From positions 1 to 53,866 of the IMG/VR virus record IMGVR_UViG_3300031963_012638: DNA of 53,866 bases; one strand, 5' to 3'. Below are positions 11,625 to 20,187 of this stretch, piece after piece. The position numbers and the translations under genes were made by a program. The DNA is from a virus. The notes beneath the pieces are model-generated. The model searched no databases. It was not told the origin of the DNA and saw only the letters and a program-made list of their open reading frames with translations. Each line of letters opens with the position of its first letter. The stretch's first letter is position 1.

Positions 11625-11884
11625 ACTTAAATGACTTCAGCGATTTATTTAAAGAAGCAGCGAAGGTTTCAAAAAGTTTAAGCGGATCTGCGGTGAAAGC
11701 TGGATCAGCAATAGCTAATGGAAGACCGATAATATCTCAAAAAGACAAAGCTCAAGAAAGACTAGACATATGTAGTAAATGCAAAGACCTAGATAGAGAT
11801 CTAGGTCGATGCACGATTTGCGGATGTTTCGTGTCGATGAAAGTAAAAGCCGACTACGAAAGCTGCCCTGCTAACAGGTGGTAA
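11621..11884 (+). CDS. Small four-cysteine zinc-ribbon-like protein
   Basis: The 87-residue product has a Ser/Ala-rich N-terminal half and a C-terminal knuckle pattern: CSKC, then CTICGC, then a final Cys in YESCPANRW. The CxxC...CxxCxC...CP(x)nW layout recurs in small phage proteins encoded beside tail genes and probably binds zinc. It overlaps the preceding structural gene by four bases (ATGA) and ends exactly where the converging minus-strand module ends. Bases 11786-11807, inside the gene, form a perfect 9-bp inverted repeat with loop AGAG, encoding KDLDRDLGR. Its function is unknown; assembly or regulation of the tail module is possible. Confidence 0.7.
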   Translation: MNLNDFSDLFKEAAKVSKSLSGSAVKAGSAIANGRPIISQKDKAQERLDICSKCKDLDRDLGRCTICGCFVSMKVKADYESCPANRW

Positions 11885-11900
11885 TTAAGCCTTCTTAATT
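11883..11900. terminator. Possible bidirectional hairpin at convergent gene ends
   Basis: AATTAAG-CCTT-CTTAATT forms a 7-bp inverted repeat that overlaps the stop codons of the two converging genes. On the plus strand it is followed by CTTTCG rather than a clean T run, so as an intrinsic terminator it is weak and AT-rich. The position between convergent transcription units supports the call. Confidence 0.35.
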
Positions 11901-12577
11901 CTTTCGATAAGCTCGAAAATCTTTGGCTTAGAAAGGTCGTTGATAGATGTAATTTCTTCTGCCTTTTCGTACTTGTCTTTGACTAGTCTCTTTTGAATTT
12001 GCTCAAAAGAGATGTTCTTTTCTTTCATGAGATTGTAAAGAACAGTAGCAGGAGACATTGGATTTTCTGGAGCTGGCTCATCAACAACCTTTGTGCCGAT
12101 TTCTTCTTGGCCGACAATATTGATCTTTAGAAAGTTTCTGACGCATCTAACGAAAGCTCTATTTTCGGCAATGGCAGCTAAGTAGTTTCTTGCAAAACTT
12201 TGAGTATTGTCGGGAGAGGCGTCAGCCAAGGCTTGGAAAGACACATCTACATTAGAAGTCTCATAATTGCCAATCCAATTAATATAGCAACTAGCAATTA
12301 CGTAATTAGGCCCAGCTTCTGGCACATCATAAGAAACGCAAGTAAAACCTCTGATTTGAGCGAGTTCTTTAATGCCGCCCAAAAGAATCAATAGGTCTTT
12401 ATCTTCTAGCTTCGAGATGTCGGTTTCTTGAGTTCTTTGCTTGTTAGGCACAAGGAACTCTGGACGGATCATTTTGCGCCAGTTAACGTATCCGTCATCA
12501 TTAAATACGTACGGGATGGGAGGGTCTTCAAGAAGACCGTACTCATTTCTCTTGAGAACTTTTGGAGGAATACTCAT
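11885..12577 (-). CDS. Putative ssDNA-annealing-type recombination protein
   Basis: The 230-residue protein has the segment AIAENRAFVRCVRNFLKI around residues 138-155, which resembles the Ala/Arg helix (A.AE.RA..RA.R..L) of Erf, DdrA and Rad52-like annealing proteins. The C-terminal region (residues 175-230) is a helical, charged module. It is the last gene of the replication block and has its own near-consensus promoter, with the -10 box ending 6 nt before the ATG. Recombination genes often occupy such places in phages. The assignment rests on one motif and context, so an unrelated replication accessory is possible. Confidence 0.4.
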   Translation of the reverse strand: MSIPPKVLKRNEYGLLEDPPIPYVFNDDGYVNWRKMIRPEFLVPNKQRTQETDISKLEDKDLLILLGGIKELAQIRGFTCVSYDVPEAGPNYVIASCYINWIGNYETSNVDVSFQALADASPDNTQSFARNYLAAIAENRAFVRCVRNFLKINIVGQEEIGTKVVDEPAPENPMSPATVLYNLMKEKNISFEQIQKRLVKDKYEKAEEITSINDLSKPKIFELIERIKKA

Positions 12578-12612
12578 CGGATGATTATGACCTACAGCTT
12601 CTCTTTTGTCAA
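12578..12612 (-). promoter_or_regulatory. Sigma70-like promoter, predicted leaderless
   Basis: On the minus strand TTGACA (12607-12612), a 17-nt spacer and CATAAT (12584-12589) are followed by six bases, CATCCG, and the ATG of the annealing-type gene. The expected transcription start falls on or next to the start codon. The -35 box lies inside the end of the upstream glycosyltransferase gene. Confidence 0.75.
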
Positions 12613-13746
12613 GAAATAAAAATAGTCGGCCTCTTCTTTGAAAGCATCATCGAAAGAAGGCGGCAAAGCGCATTCCGCTTCTCTTACATTTGAGTGGCTC
12701 AAAGATGCTTTGGCGTTCCATCTGCTACAAAATGTTTTACTAGACTTTACCACGATTTTATTTACTTTATAATAAACTTTAGACTTATCAAGGCCGTCTA
12801 GAAAGCTTAAATCTAAAACATTTAATCTATTGATTTTTTTAAAATCTAGGTATTTGATTTTTTCTTTATCTAAATCTTCTCCGGTTAAGCCTGTTATAAG
12901 ATCACAATCGATGCCTATTTTGCTTAATTCTGCTACAAAATTTTCTTCAGAATTTTTTTCTATTTTAAAGTATATTTTTTTGATATTTTTTCTATTGCGT
13001 AGTAGGATGTTTTTATCTATTGGCTTGTTCGTAACTATGAAGGCGGGCAAAATCTTAAGCTGCTTATCTAAATGAGCTTCAGAAAAAAGGTAATCCATTC
13101 TTATAATTATTTCATTTTTACCATCCGCTTTTATATCAAAAACATTATCGGGAATAATTTCTATGCTTTGAGTTGCGTAAACCCTGCCGATAGATATTGT
13201 GCTATCAAATTCAGGTTCATAGCCCAAAATCATTTGTATAATTTTTCTGGCTATTTCTTCCGGCCTAATATTATTTATTGGAGCATTAGTTGGATTTACA
13301 AAGTTTTTTCTTTTGTAATTAGAATGAATGATGCAATCATCTTCTACTAGAGTATTTTCTAAATAGTAATCATATTTAAGGTAGCATTGCTTCACGCCAT
13401 ACTCAGAACAGATTAGAGAGTATATTTTGGAAGCGCCGCAAAAGAATTTTGCTTTTTTAAGAAGATAGGTTTTTTGGCTTAAGTGAACGCTATTGTCAAT
13501 ATAAGTATGATTAAAGTGATACTTCTTGTCTTCCACAAATTGAACAATATTAATTTTTTGCTTTGATAGTATTGGTTCGATTAGCTCTATTACTCTGAAC
13601 CAGAAACTGTAATTCCTGTTAGCATCAGCAGACTGAGTATCTAAAACTATAAAATTATCAAATGGCAGTGGATATATTTTTTCATAGATATGTCCTTTGC
13701 CGGGCTCTAAACCAGTTGTGGATTGAAAAGACTTTAATAGATTCAT
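12592..13746 (-). CDS. Glycosyltransferase-like protein with GT9-type second half
   Basis: This is a 384-residue protein. Residues 25-125 follow the layout of the C-terminal Rossmann half of family-9 (heptosyltransferase-like) enzymes: FDNFIVLDTQSAD, then a helix, KINIVQFVED, and LLKKAKFFCGASKIYSLICSEYGVKQCYL, which matches the usual 'ak.f.g.dSg..hla.a.G.p' region. A matching N-terminal half is missing here but appears at the end of the preceding gene, with which it overlaps by ATGA. The final 200 residues are not recognised. It lies in the replication block, so glycosylation of DNA or of a phage protein is conceivable but not shown. Confidence 0.5.
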   Translation of the reverse strand: MNLLKSFQSTTGLEPGKGHIYEKIYPLPFDNFIVLDTQSADANRNYSFWFRVIELIEPILSKQKINIVQFVEDKKYHFNHTYIDNSVHLSQKTYLLKKAKFFCGASKIYSLICSEYGVKQCYLKYDYYLENTLVEDDCIIHSNYKRKNFVNPTNAPINNIRPEEIARKIIQMILGYEPEFDSTISIGRVYATQSIEIIPDNVFDIKADGKNEIIIRMDYLFSEAHLDKQLKILPAFIVTNKPIDKNILLRNRKNIKKIYFKIEKNSEENFVAELSKIGIDCDLITGLTGEDLDKEKIKYLDFKKINRLNVLDLSFLDGLDKSKVYYKVNKIVVKSSKTFCSRWNAKASLSHSNVREAECALPPSFDDAFKEEADYFYFLTKEKL

Positions 13747-15608
13747 TTGATTAGAACAGAATGATGATTGTTGATTGAAAAATTATCTAAGCAATAACTC
13801 TCAAAGAAATTCTTTCTTAAAAATTCTGGATCAGAGAATTGCTTTGTTTGTATAAATGCTTCTTTTATATTAGTGTTGCCGGAGAATATGGGTTGGCTTT
13901 GCTCATTAGAAGAAACAAAGATGTGTTTGTTAGGATATTTTTCTTTTATAGAAGAAATTATTTTAGTGGATAAGAATATATTTTCTATTGTTGAATTTAT
14001 AGAAACAAAGATTCTATCTTCTGGTTGGGTGTCTCCAAATAAGTCTTCTAATTTAAAAGTTCTATTTTTGTCATTTTCTTTACGAGCGACCTCTCTAAAG
14101 TATTGATCTATTGTTGGCCTTGAAACGCCGCTTTTAATTTTTTCAATCCAGTGAATCAAGCCGTCATCATTGTCAGCGATATCTCTCTTTAAGATTAAAG
14201 AGTATAAAGATTTTAGCCACTTGACTTCGTCTTCTGTGTCTGGTATAGAGGCGTCTGGATCGTTAAGCTTGGGCGGATCTTTTTCCGTAGTATATTCTTT
14301 GACATCGCAAGAATCCAAGAACTTTTCGATTTTTTGACCAACGCTATCTACAGAAAAATTATCAATAGCCCATTTTCTAGCGGCTCTTCCCATTTTGATT
14401 CTTTGTTCTTCAGGCATAGAAAAAACTATACCTAATTTTTCAGCAATAGAATTAGGGCAAGTGGAAGCTTTAATAAACTCTGTACCAAATTCTCTATATT
14501 GACTCCATTCAAGCGGGATAGAGTTCGCTTCAGGAACACACATCTCTTCTCCGCAACTATAATTAGTTACAAGAGTAATTAATCCAGTTAATTTTGCTTC
14601 TTGTATGGGAATTTCTTGGCCTCCGCTTGTGAATGGATGACAGTAAACATCCATCAAATTATAAACTTCATTGAGTTGCGCCTCAGTAGTTCCTAAAGAT
14701 GTAGAAGTAGTAACGCAAGACTTTTCGCTTTGGCACTTCTTGCAGTTTACTTCGTGACCGTCGAACGAGCGCACATCGTAGTTTCTGCACTTTTTGCAAA
14801 TATAAGTGGTTAATATTTCAGTTATATCTACTCCGGTTTCTTTGCACAGCTTTTCAATACCCCAGCCCTCTTTCCAATGTGTATGAAAAAGAAGTTTGGC
14901 TTTACATTGAGGATTTTTCTCTTTGAAAATTTTAAAACCTTGTAGAAGATTTGGTACAGACTTTCTTAATTGATTTCTAAAAACGAAACCAATTATAAAG
15001 TCATCATTAGAAATATCGTTCTTTTTTCTTATACTTCGTTTATCTTCTTTTGATAGAGGCTTAAAGTCGGAAATGTCGATTGCTCCGTGAACAGTTTTAA
15101 CGTGAGTATGCCCGAGCTTATGCATTTCTTTTTCAGCAAAACTAGACCACACCCAATAATTTTTAACTTTAGGAGCAGCAGCTACGGCAGAAGGAAGAAG
15201 CGGTAAAGAATCTAAAGTAACCCAAAGTACATGGTTAAGCCTATTGAACCAAGGCTTTTCGATGGCATAATCTACTCCCCAAAAATCTTGGACGCCAATA
15301 TATATATCTGGCTTTTCTAATTCTATTACTTTGTCTAACTCAAACGCGCCATAAGAATAAAGCCTGCTTTTATCTGAGTTTGTATTTGCGTCTTCTAAAG
15401 CTGCACCGGAGGTAGGATAAGAGCCGTAGCTTTTCCAGGGAGTTCTTTCTAGCTCTGGATGGTTTAATGTTAGGCCGCCACTAAGAGATACAATTTCATA
15501 CTTGCCAGTCTTATATAAATAAGAAAGAATGGCCTTGGTATTTCTACCAAAGCCAGTCTTAGACAAAGCAAAATCGCTGTGATAAAGTATCTTTTTCTTT
15601 TTTACCAT
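13743..15608 (-). CDS. Family-4 glycosyltransferase with zinc-finger insert and extra C-terminal domains
   Basis: The 621-residue product begins with a GT-B fold glycosyltransferase (ILYHSDFALSKTGFGRNTK) and has the EIPIQEAKLTG acceptor/donor-site phrase typical of group-1 (GT4) enzymes around residues 320-335. A CKKC...CKKC knuckle is inserted at about residues 270-295. After the GT4 part comes a DUF4214-like segment (WLKSLYSLILKRD...GLIHWI, about residues 462-505), then about 90 residues resembling the N-terminal half of a GT9 enzyme (ENIFLSTKIISSIKEKYPN). The next gene continues the GT9-like fold. It overlaps the SSB-like gene upstream by 7 nt and shares its transcription. Donor and acceptor are unknown. 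Confidence 0.7.
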   Translation of the reverse strand: MVKKKKILYHSDFALSKTGFGRNTKAILSYLYKTGKYEIVSLSGGLTLNHPELERTPWKSYGSYPTSGAALEDANTNSDKSRLYSYGAFELDKVIELEKPDIYIGVQDFWGVDYAIEKPWFNRLNHVLWVTLDSLPLLPSAVAAAPKVKNYWVWSSFAEKEMHKLGHTHVKTVHGAIDISDFKPLSKEDKRSIRKKNDISNDDFIIGFVFRNQLRKSVPNLLQGFKIFKEKNPQCKAKLLFHTHWKEGWGIEKLCKETGVDITEILTTYICKKCRNYDVRSFDGHEVNCKKCQSEKSCVTTSTSLGTTEAQLNEVYNLMDVYCHPFTSGGQEIPIQEAKLTGLITLVTNYSCGEEMCVPEANSIPLEWSQYREFGTEFIKASTCPNSIAEKLGIVFSMPEEQRIKMGRAARKWAIDNFSVDSVGQKIEKFLDSCDVKEYTTEKDPPKLNDPDASIPDTEDEVKWLKSLYSLILKRDIADNDDGLIHWIEKIKSGVSRPTIDQYFREVARKENDKNRTFKLEDLFGDTQPEDRIFVSINSTIENIFLSTKIISSIKEKYPNKHIFVSSNEQSQPIFSGNTNIKEAFIQTKQFSDPEFLRKNFFESYCLDNFSINNHHSVLIK

Positions 15609-16177
15609 AGATCGTCATCCGACGATTCCTGCTTCGGAGCCTCCTCTTTCTTAGGAGAGGCTGCTGGAGGAATAGCGGCTGATCTATTATCTTGATCTAG
15701 TGAAGCCTTTTCAAAACTTTTAGCTAGAGCATAGCAAAAGAAAGACTCAAGACGTACTCCCTCTCCAAAAGTAAAGCCAATTAGAAAAGACGTCTTGTCT
15801 TGAGCGTTTTCCTTACTTTCCTTGGAGATTGAAAAAGAATAGCCTACTTGAGCAGTCTTGCTTGGGTCATCCTTGGTGGGTCGAACATAAGGCGAGAACT
15901 TGATTCTGGTTACTTGTTTCGCAGAATCATGGAAAGCTGAAACTTCTCCATTACGACGGACGGCAGAAATAATATCAGCGGCCTCCGTTAGGCTGAGCTT
16001 TACAGAGCAAGACGCCTTTGGGTTTTGAGCATTACCAGCGAATGATCCTCGCTTGGTTTGATCATCCCAACTGGCTTGCTTGATCATATTGACAAAAATA
16101 CAGTCATCCTTGGCAGAATATTTAAAGGAACAACCGCAACCAGTATTCTTAGAGTTAGGCTTGTAGAATTGAAGCAT
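15602..16177 (-). CDS. Putative single-stranded DNA-binding protein with acidic tail
   Basis: The 191-residue protein has a beta-rich core (residues 1-150: FYKPNSKNTGCGCSF, KQASWDD, FHDSAKQVTRIKFSPY) that recalls whirly/MRP-like ssDNA-binding folds seen in some phages. A flexible Ala/Pro/Lys/Glu linker follows, ending in SSDDDLW. Acidic tips with a terminal aromatic or hydrophobic residue are the partner-docking tail of SSB proteins. It sits directly after the polymerase gene, behind its own TTGACA promoter, which fits a replisome SSB. The fold match is from memory and the tail is the strongest evidence. Confidence 0.6.
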   Translation of the reverse strand: MLQFYKPNSKNTGCGCSFKYSAKDDCIFVNMIKQASWDDQTKRGSFAGNAQNPKASCSVKLSLTEAADIISAVRRNGEVSAFHDSAKQVTRIKFSPYVRPTKDDPSKTAQVGYSFSISKESKENAQDKTSFLIGFTFGEGVRLESFFCYALAKSFEKASLDQDNRSAAIPPAASPKKEEAPKQESSDDDLW

Positions 16178-16213
16178 ACGTTATATGATGAGGGTTTTAC
16201 TCTTGATTGTCAA
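16178..16213 (-). promoter_or_regulatory. Promoter upstream of SSB-like gene
   Basis: On the minus strand TTGACA (16208-16213) overlaps the end of the polymerase gene. With a 17-nt spacer the -10 box is CATCAT (16185-16190), seven bases before the ATG. An overlapping CATATA (16182-16187) would need a 20-nt spacer. The predicted leader is 0-2 nt. Confidence 0.5.
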
Positions 16214-18764
16214 GATTTTTTTCTTTCAGTTCTGATAATTTTGTGTAGATTTTGAGGGTTTGGATACCTATTGTGTCGCCGAAAATGCAGTCTTTTTTCT
16301 TTTGTCCTTTAACGATAACTATATCGTCTTTCTCAGGTAGTTTATCACCATTTGCTGATTTATTAAATTCTATCTTATCATTGAAAGTAAGAATTGGGAT
16401 GGAACCAAATTCATCAGAAACAATCATCTTAAATGTTTTGGTTTTCTTCTCGTTTTTAGATATCCATTCGGATGAATCGTCAACCTTGCCAACCACATAA
16501 ACTGTCTGATTATCAGAGCATTCCAAAGCCTGAGAAGTTGTGATTAGATTTGGCATTTTTTGCGAGAATATGCCATTGAGAGATTTGTCGTAGCTATAGC
16601 CTAATAGCTTATTTTCATAAAACCAGTTTGCAAAGCTTTCTGATTTATTATTCTGCTGATAGATCTTTAAATATGGATCATATTTCTTTTTAATGGTGGC
16701 TAAACGGGTTTCTTTGATAAGAAGTTTACCGTTCTCATTTTTGGTCTCTGAAAGTTTTTTAACAGTTTTAAGAAGATCGTTTTCGCATTGAGGGCCATAC
16801 TCCATGGCTAGGACTTTCTCTTTATCTGTTAATACATTCCATAGCTGAGCTTCTAGGACGACTCTGCTTCTTGAGCTAGAGAAGCCGTCAAGCGCACCAG
16901 CTTGAATCAACGCAGACAATACGCCAATAGACAAGCCGACTTCTTTAGCTGCTTGGAAAACTTCAAATTTACTAGATTGCTCACTCTTGAAAAGCTTGAG
17001 CTTATCCATTGTCTTCTCAGAAATGCCCTTAATAGAAGAAAGGCCAAATCTAATATTATTGCCTTGAATAGAAAAATCTGTTTCTGATTTTAAGATATGA
17101 GGCCCAAGAAGTTGAATGCCAAAATGACGCAATTCCTTTTGAATCTTAGATATTTCTTCCAAAGGAGCAGGTTCGTGCTTCGTCATCTCAAGCAAAGCCA
17201 AGAAGAATTCTTTGGAGTGCTTGAACTTGAGATACACTGTACAAGCCGCCAAAGCAGCATAGCTCATTGAGTGAGACTTATTGAAAGAATAATTAGCAGA
17301 ATTTTCAAGAATACGCCATAGAATATCTCCGACTTCTGGGGCTAGATTATTCTCCTTGATTTTATCGGAAATCTTTTCTTTCCATTTCTTCACCTCTTCA
17401 ACCTTCTTTTTACCTACGATACGCCGAAGAACTTCTGCTTCGTCTAGCGTGAATCCGATTTTATTAGACATTTTCATCAACTGCTCTTGATAAAGAGCAA
17501 CGCCGCCGCTCTTGCTAAGTACAGAGTCGAAGAATGGGTGGATCGGTTCGTAAACATTATTATTTGTAAAGTTAGCGTACTGATCTACGAACTCTAATGC
17601 TCCAGGTCTAGCCAGCGCCAATACACCGCTAAGTTCTTCTAGGTTTTTAGGTTTTACCTTTTTGCATACCTTAAAGTTCGTTTCAGCTTCAATTTGGAAG
17701 CATCCATGAGGAGTTTTGAGATCTTGAAGTTGCTGATAGATTAAAGAATCATTAAAATCAATATCAGAAACTTTAATCCCGACAAGCTTGCAGACTCTAT
17801 CAACAATTGAAACGCTTCTAAGGCCAAGCAGGTCTAGTTTTACATTGAAGATGGAAATCCAATTCATGTCATAACTAGATACCTGTTCTTTGTCGCTGGT
17901 AAGTTCAACAGGGCAGCTTTGATCTATCGGGTAGTATGAAAGCATCATCCCGGAGGCGTGAACGCTCTTATTCTTAATAAGATTACGCAAACGCAAAGCT
18001 GTCTTATAGGCTCTTGGATTATTGTCGCACCAAGTTTGAAATTCTGGGACTTCGGCGTAAGCCTCTTTCAAGTCTTTCACTTGGCCGAACACCTTTGGAA
18101 TCAGAGAGCTTACATCGTTCATTTCTGATTCCTGCTTCTCCTCAATGATTTTACCGCATTCTTTGATAAGCAGTTTGCCGCTCAAGGTGGTAAGAGTGAG
18201 GATTTTCGAAGTTCTGCCAGAGAAAAGCTGGTCAAGATACTTAATTACTTTATGGCGATTATAATAACAGATATCGATATCGACATCGCACATCAAGGAT
18301 CCGTCAAGATAAGTGATTCCATCTACTACCTGTTTCTTTGCGCGAATCTTAGAAATGAAACGCTCAAAGAATAGTTCGTATTTAATTGGATCTACCTTCG
18401 TGACGCCAAGTAAATAAAGAATAAGACTACCAGCAGCAGAACCGCGCCCAAGGCCGACAGGTATGGAATTTTCGTTACAGTAGTTAATAACAGTCCAAAC
18501 CAAAAGAATATAATCAAGAAACCCAAGTTCTTTAATGGTCTCAAGTTCATATTTTACTCTTTCCGAATACTTTGGAAAGTCTTCTTTGGCGATATTTAGT
18601 TTCTTGAAGTTGGTTCTGCATACCTGCATCAAGAAATCGTAGTTAGAAGAATCTTCTTTTAGCCCATATTGCTTTTTTAAGCGAGACTCGATATTGAATT
18701 CAGGCAATCTAACGCCATGAAAAGGCAGCTTGACATTAGAAAAATTATCGTGAAAGTTGCTCAT
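16197..18764 (-). CDS. dnaE: DNA polymerase III alpha, polymerase core lacking the PHP domain
   Basis: This 855-residue C-family replicative polymerase lacks the usual ~270-residue N-terminal PHP domain. It begins just before the palm, with ETIKELGFLDYILLVW and VGLGRGSAAGSLILYLLGV (residues 75-121). Catalytic aspartates are present: D162 and D164 in CDVDIDIC, and D311 in KLDLLGLR. Further family hallmarks are GCFQIEAE, LARPGAL, LYQEQLMKM, LRRIVGKKK and YSFNKSHSMSYA. A helix-hairpin-helix segment (SSIKGISEKTM) and a C-terminal OB-fold (TVYVVGKVDDSSEW onward) follow. The ATG overlaps the exonuclease stop (ATGA). The missing PHP part is encoded two genes upstream, so the enzyme is probably assembled from separate chains. 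Confidence 0.93.
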   Translation of the reverse strand: MSNFHDNFSNVKLPFHGVRLPEFNIESRLKKQYGLKEDSSNYDFLMQVCRTNFKKLNIAKEDFPKYSERVKYELETIKELGFLDYILLVWTVINYCNENSIPVGLGRGSAAGSLILYLLGVTKVDPIKYELFFERFISKIRAKKQVVDGITYLDGSLMCDVDIDICYYNRHKVIKYLDQLFSGRTSKILTLTTLSGKLLIKECGKIIEEKQESEMNDVSSLIPKVFGQVKDLKEAYAEVPEFQTWCDNNPRAYKTALRLRNLIKNKSVHASGMMLSYYPIDQSCPVELTSDKEQVSSYDMNWISIFNVKLDLLGLRSVSIVDRVCKLVGIKVSDIDFNDSLIYQQLQDLKTPHGCFQIEAETNFKVCKKVKPKNLEELSGVLALARPGALEFVDQYANFTNNNVYEPIHPFFDSVLSKSGGVALYQEQLMKMSNKIGFTLDEAEVLRRIVGKKKVEEVKKWKEKISDKIKENNLAPEVGDILWRILENSANYSFNKSHSMSYAALAACTVYLKFKHSKEFFLALLEMTKHEPAPLEEISKIQKELRHFGIQLLGPHILKSETDFSIQGNNIRFGLSSIKGISEKTMDKLKLFKSEQSSKFEVFQAAKEVGLSIGVLSALIQAGALDGFSSSRSRVVLEAQLWNVLTDKEKVLAMEYGPQCENDLLKTVKKLSETKNENGKLLIKETRLATIKKKYDPYLKIYQQNNKSESFANWFYENKLLGYSYDKSLNGIFSQKMPNLITTSQALECSDNQTVYVVGKVDDSSEWISKNEKKTKTFKMIVSDEFGSIPILTFNDKIEFNKSANGDKLPEKDDIVIVKGQKKKDCIFGDTIGIQTLKIYTKLSELKEKNLDNQE

Positions 18765-19399
18765 ATTTCGACTTGAAATTTAATTTTGTTCCAGACTTTT
18801 AAGTTAAGCTCCAAATCTATTATAGCGTTGTGGAGATTATCATAATCATGATCGATATTATAGTCTTTACCAAGTGCTGTTAGATTTGTCTTGATTCCTT
18901 TTTTATAAGTGTGCAGTAATTTATATTGATATTCTACAAGGGATTCCTTTTGGAGTTTTGGAATCCCGTACTTAATTCCTTTAGCTAAGCAGTTGGTGTC
19001 TAAAATTTTGTCAACTAAATGATTCGACCTTAATCCTTTCAACAGGTACATCTCCTTTATGAGATATAGATCGAAGCCAAGAATATTGTGACCGACAATA
19101 TAGTCAGCAGAGTCAAGCCAATCCCTAACAGTATCAAAGATATCGTCAAATTTCTTGCCAGTTGTTTGGATAAGTTGTTCCGGATATCTTGTGATTCGTC
19201 TTGCATCGTCTGATATCTTAAGGTTGGTTTCCCATTTGATCAAGAAATCTCTTTCGTCAACCTTTTTGCCGCCAACAGTATGCAGCATCGCAATCTGCCA
19301 AGGAAGATTTTGGCAGAAGTTAAGGCAGAGATTCAAAGTCTCGCAATCAATAAAGACAAGCTTTTTAGACTTATCAAATCTCAGTAGTTCATTTTCCAT
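18761..19399 (-). CDS. DnaQ-like DEDDh proofreading exonuclease
   Basis: This is a 212-residue 3'-5' exonuclease. All five catalytic positions are visible: D18 and E20 in FIDCETLN, D110 in GHNILGFDLYL, and H190 and D195 in HNAIIDLELN. The family removes mismatched 3' ends for a replicative polymerase. The gene is wedged between the PHP-like gene (11-nt overlap) and the polymerase core (4-nt overlap), so the three are probably translationally coupled. In PolC enzymes an exonuclease is inserted within the PHP domain; here the order PHP, exonuclease, palm is similar but on separate chains. It may be the epsilon-like subunit of this polymerase. Confidence 0.9.
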   Translation of the reverse strand: MENELLRFDKSKKLVFIDCETLNLCLNFCQNLPWQIAMLHTVGGKKVDERDFLIKWETNLKISDDARRITRYPEQLIQTTGKKFDDIFDTVRDWLDSADYIVGHNILGFDLYLIKEMYLLKGLRSNHLVDKILDTNCLAKGIKYGIPKLQKESLVEYQYKLLHTYKKGIKTNLTALGKDYNIDHDYDNLHNAIIDLELNLKVWNKIKFQVEI

Positions 19400-20153
19400 A
19401 TTTTTCCTTGAATGACTCGGCGCAGAATTCGTTTGAAGAGCAGTGCTCTAAGTTGGGTTTGCTCAAAGTTGTTCTTTCTGAGATGCACCTAAAAGTAAGG
19501 TATGCCAAGAAATCTTCTTTGTTTTCGTAATAAATAGACTGAGCTTTGACTACAAGATTTTTATCAGGAACTATTTCCTCTACTTTCTTCTTTAATATAC
19601 CATCAAACGGAAGATTATTATCTTCAATAAAATAGGTTGGATTGCAAAAGCTGAAGTCAGGGGCGCAAATGCTGTAAGTCAAATTGTTTTTGTAAACATA
19701 AGAGTCGTAGAATGGAATGCAAAGCAAAAGATTCTCATTATTCCAAAGCTCTCTTAAAGTTTTACAGTCTATTCTCGGATAATAGTAAAATCCATTAGTG
19801 CTTGCTACGGTAGATATCTTAATAAGATTCTGATAGCCTTCTGATTTTTTAATGAAGACTATTATCTTGTGCTCTTTCTCTCTGGATTCAGCTGTTTTAT
19901 TATTGATGTCGTCGCAGACAGTCAAGCGAAGGCCAAAAGTAAAATCTAATTTGGCGTCTTCACAAGATTTGCAAGCTTCAAGGAAGCCAGAAATAGAATC
20001 ATCTACTAAATATATTTTACTAAGATTTAGTTTTTTAGCAATGTCTATTACAGAACTCGGTTCATCAGGCTCGCTTGATCCGGCTTTCGCAAGAGTTAGA
20101 ACAGATTTGCCAAGACTATAGTGAGACTTAAATAAAGGGACAGCCGAGTACAT
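19389..20153 (-). CDS. Free-standing PHP-domain part of DNA polymerase III alpha
   Basis: The 254-residue product matches the layout of the DnaE N-terminal PHP domain. It has a start like PLFKSHYSLG (normally HSxYS), LVDDSISGFLEACKSC (normally TDh.~~~g), FGLRLTVCDD, and the diagnostic KKSEGYQNLIKIS...GFYYYPRID. Metal-ligand histidines of active PHP phosphatases are mostly absent, so it is probably structural. It ends with CAESFKEKYGK, where DnaE has '..em...F.d.p', just before the point at which the polymerase-core gene picks up the homology. The ATG is preceded at 5 nt by a -10 box, so this gene starts the polymerase operon. Confidence 0.75.
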   Translation of the reverse strand: MYSAVPLFKSHYSLGKSVLTLAKAGSSEPDEPSSVIDIAKKLNLSKIYLVDDSISGFLEACKSCEDAKLDFTFGLRLTVCDDINNKTAESREKEHKIIVFIKKSEGYQNLIKISTVASTNGFYYYPRIDCKTLRELWNNENLLLCIPFYDSYVYKNNLTYSICAPDFSFCNPTYFIEDNNLPFDGILKKKVEEIVPDKNLVVKAQSIYYENKEDFLAYLTFRCISERTTLSKPNLEHCSSNEFCAESFKEKYGK

Positions 20154-20187
20154 GATGGATTATGGCGTGGTTTTCGGAGAGAGTCAA
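20154..20187 (-). promoter_or_regulatory. Sigma70-like promoter of the split polymerase operon, predicted leaderless
   Basis: On the minus strand TTGACT (20182-20187), a 17-nt spacer and CATAAT (20159-20164) are followed by CCATC and the ATG at 20153. The whole element fits exactly into the gap between the nuclease stop and the PHP start. The predicted transcript begins at or within two bases of the start codon. Confidence 0.78.
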
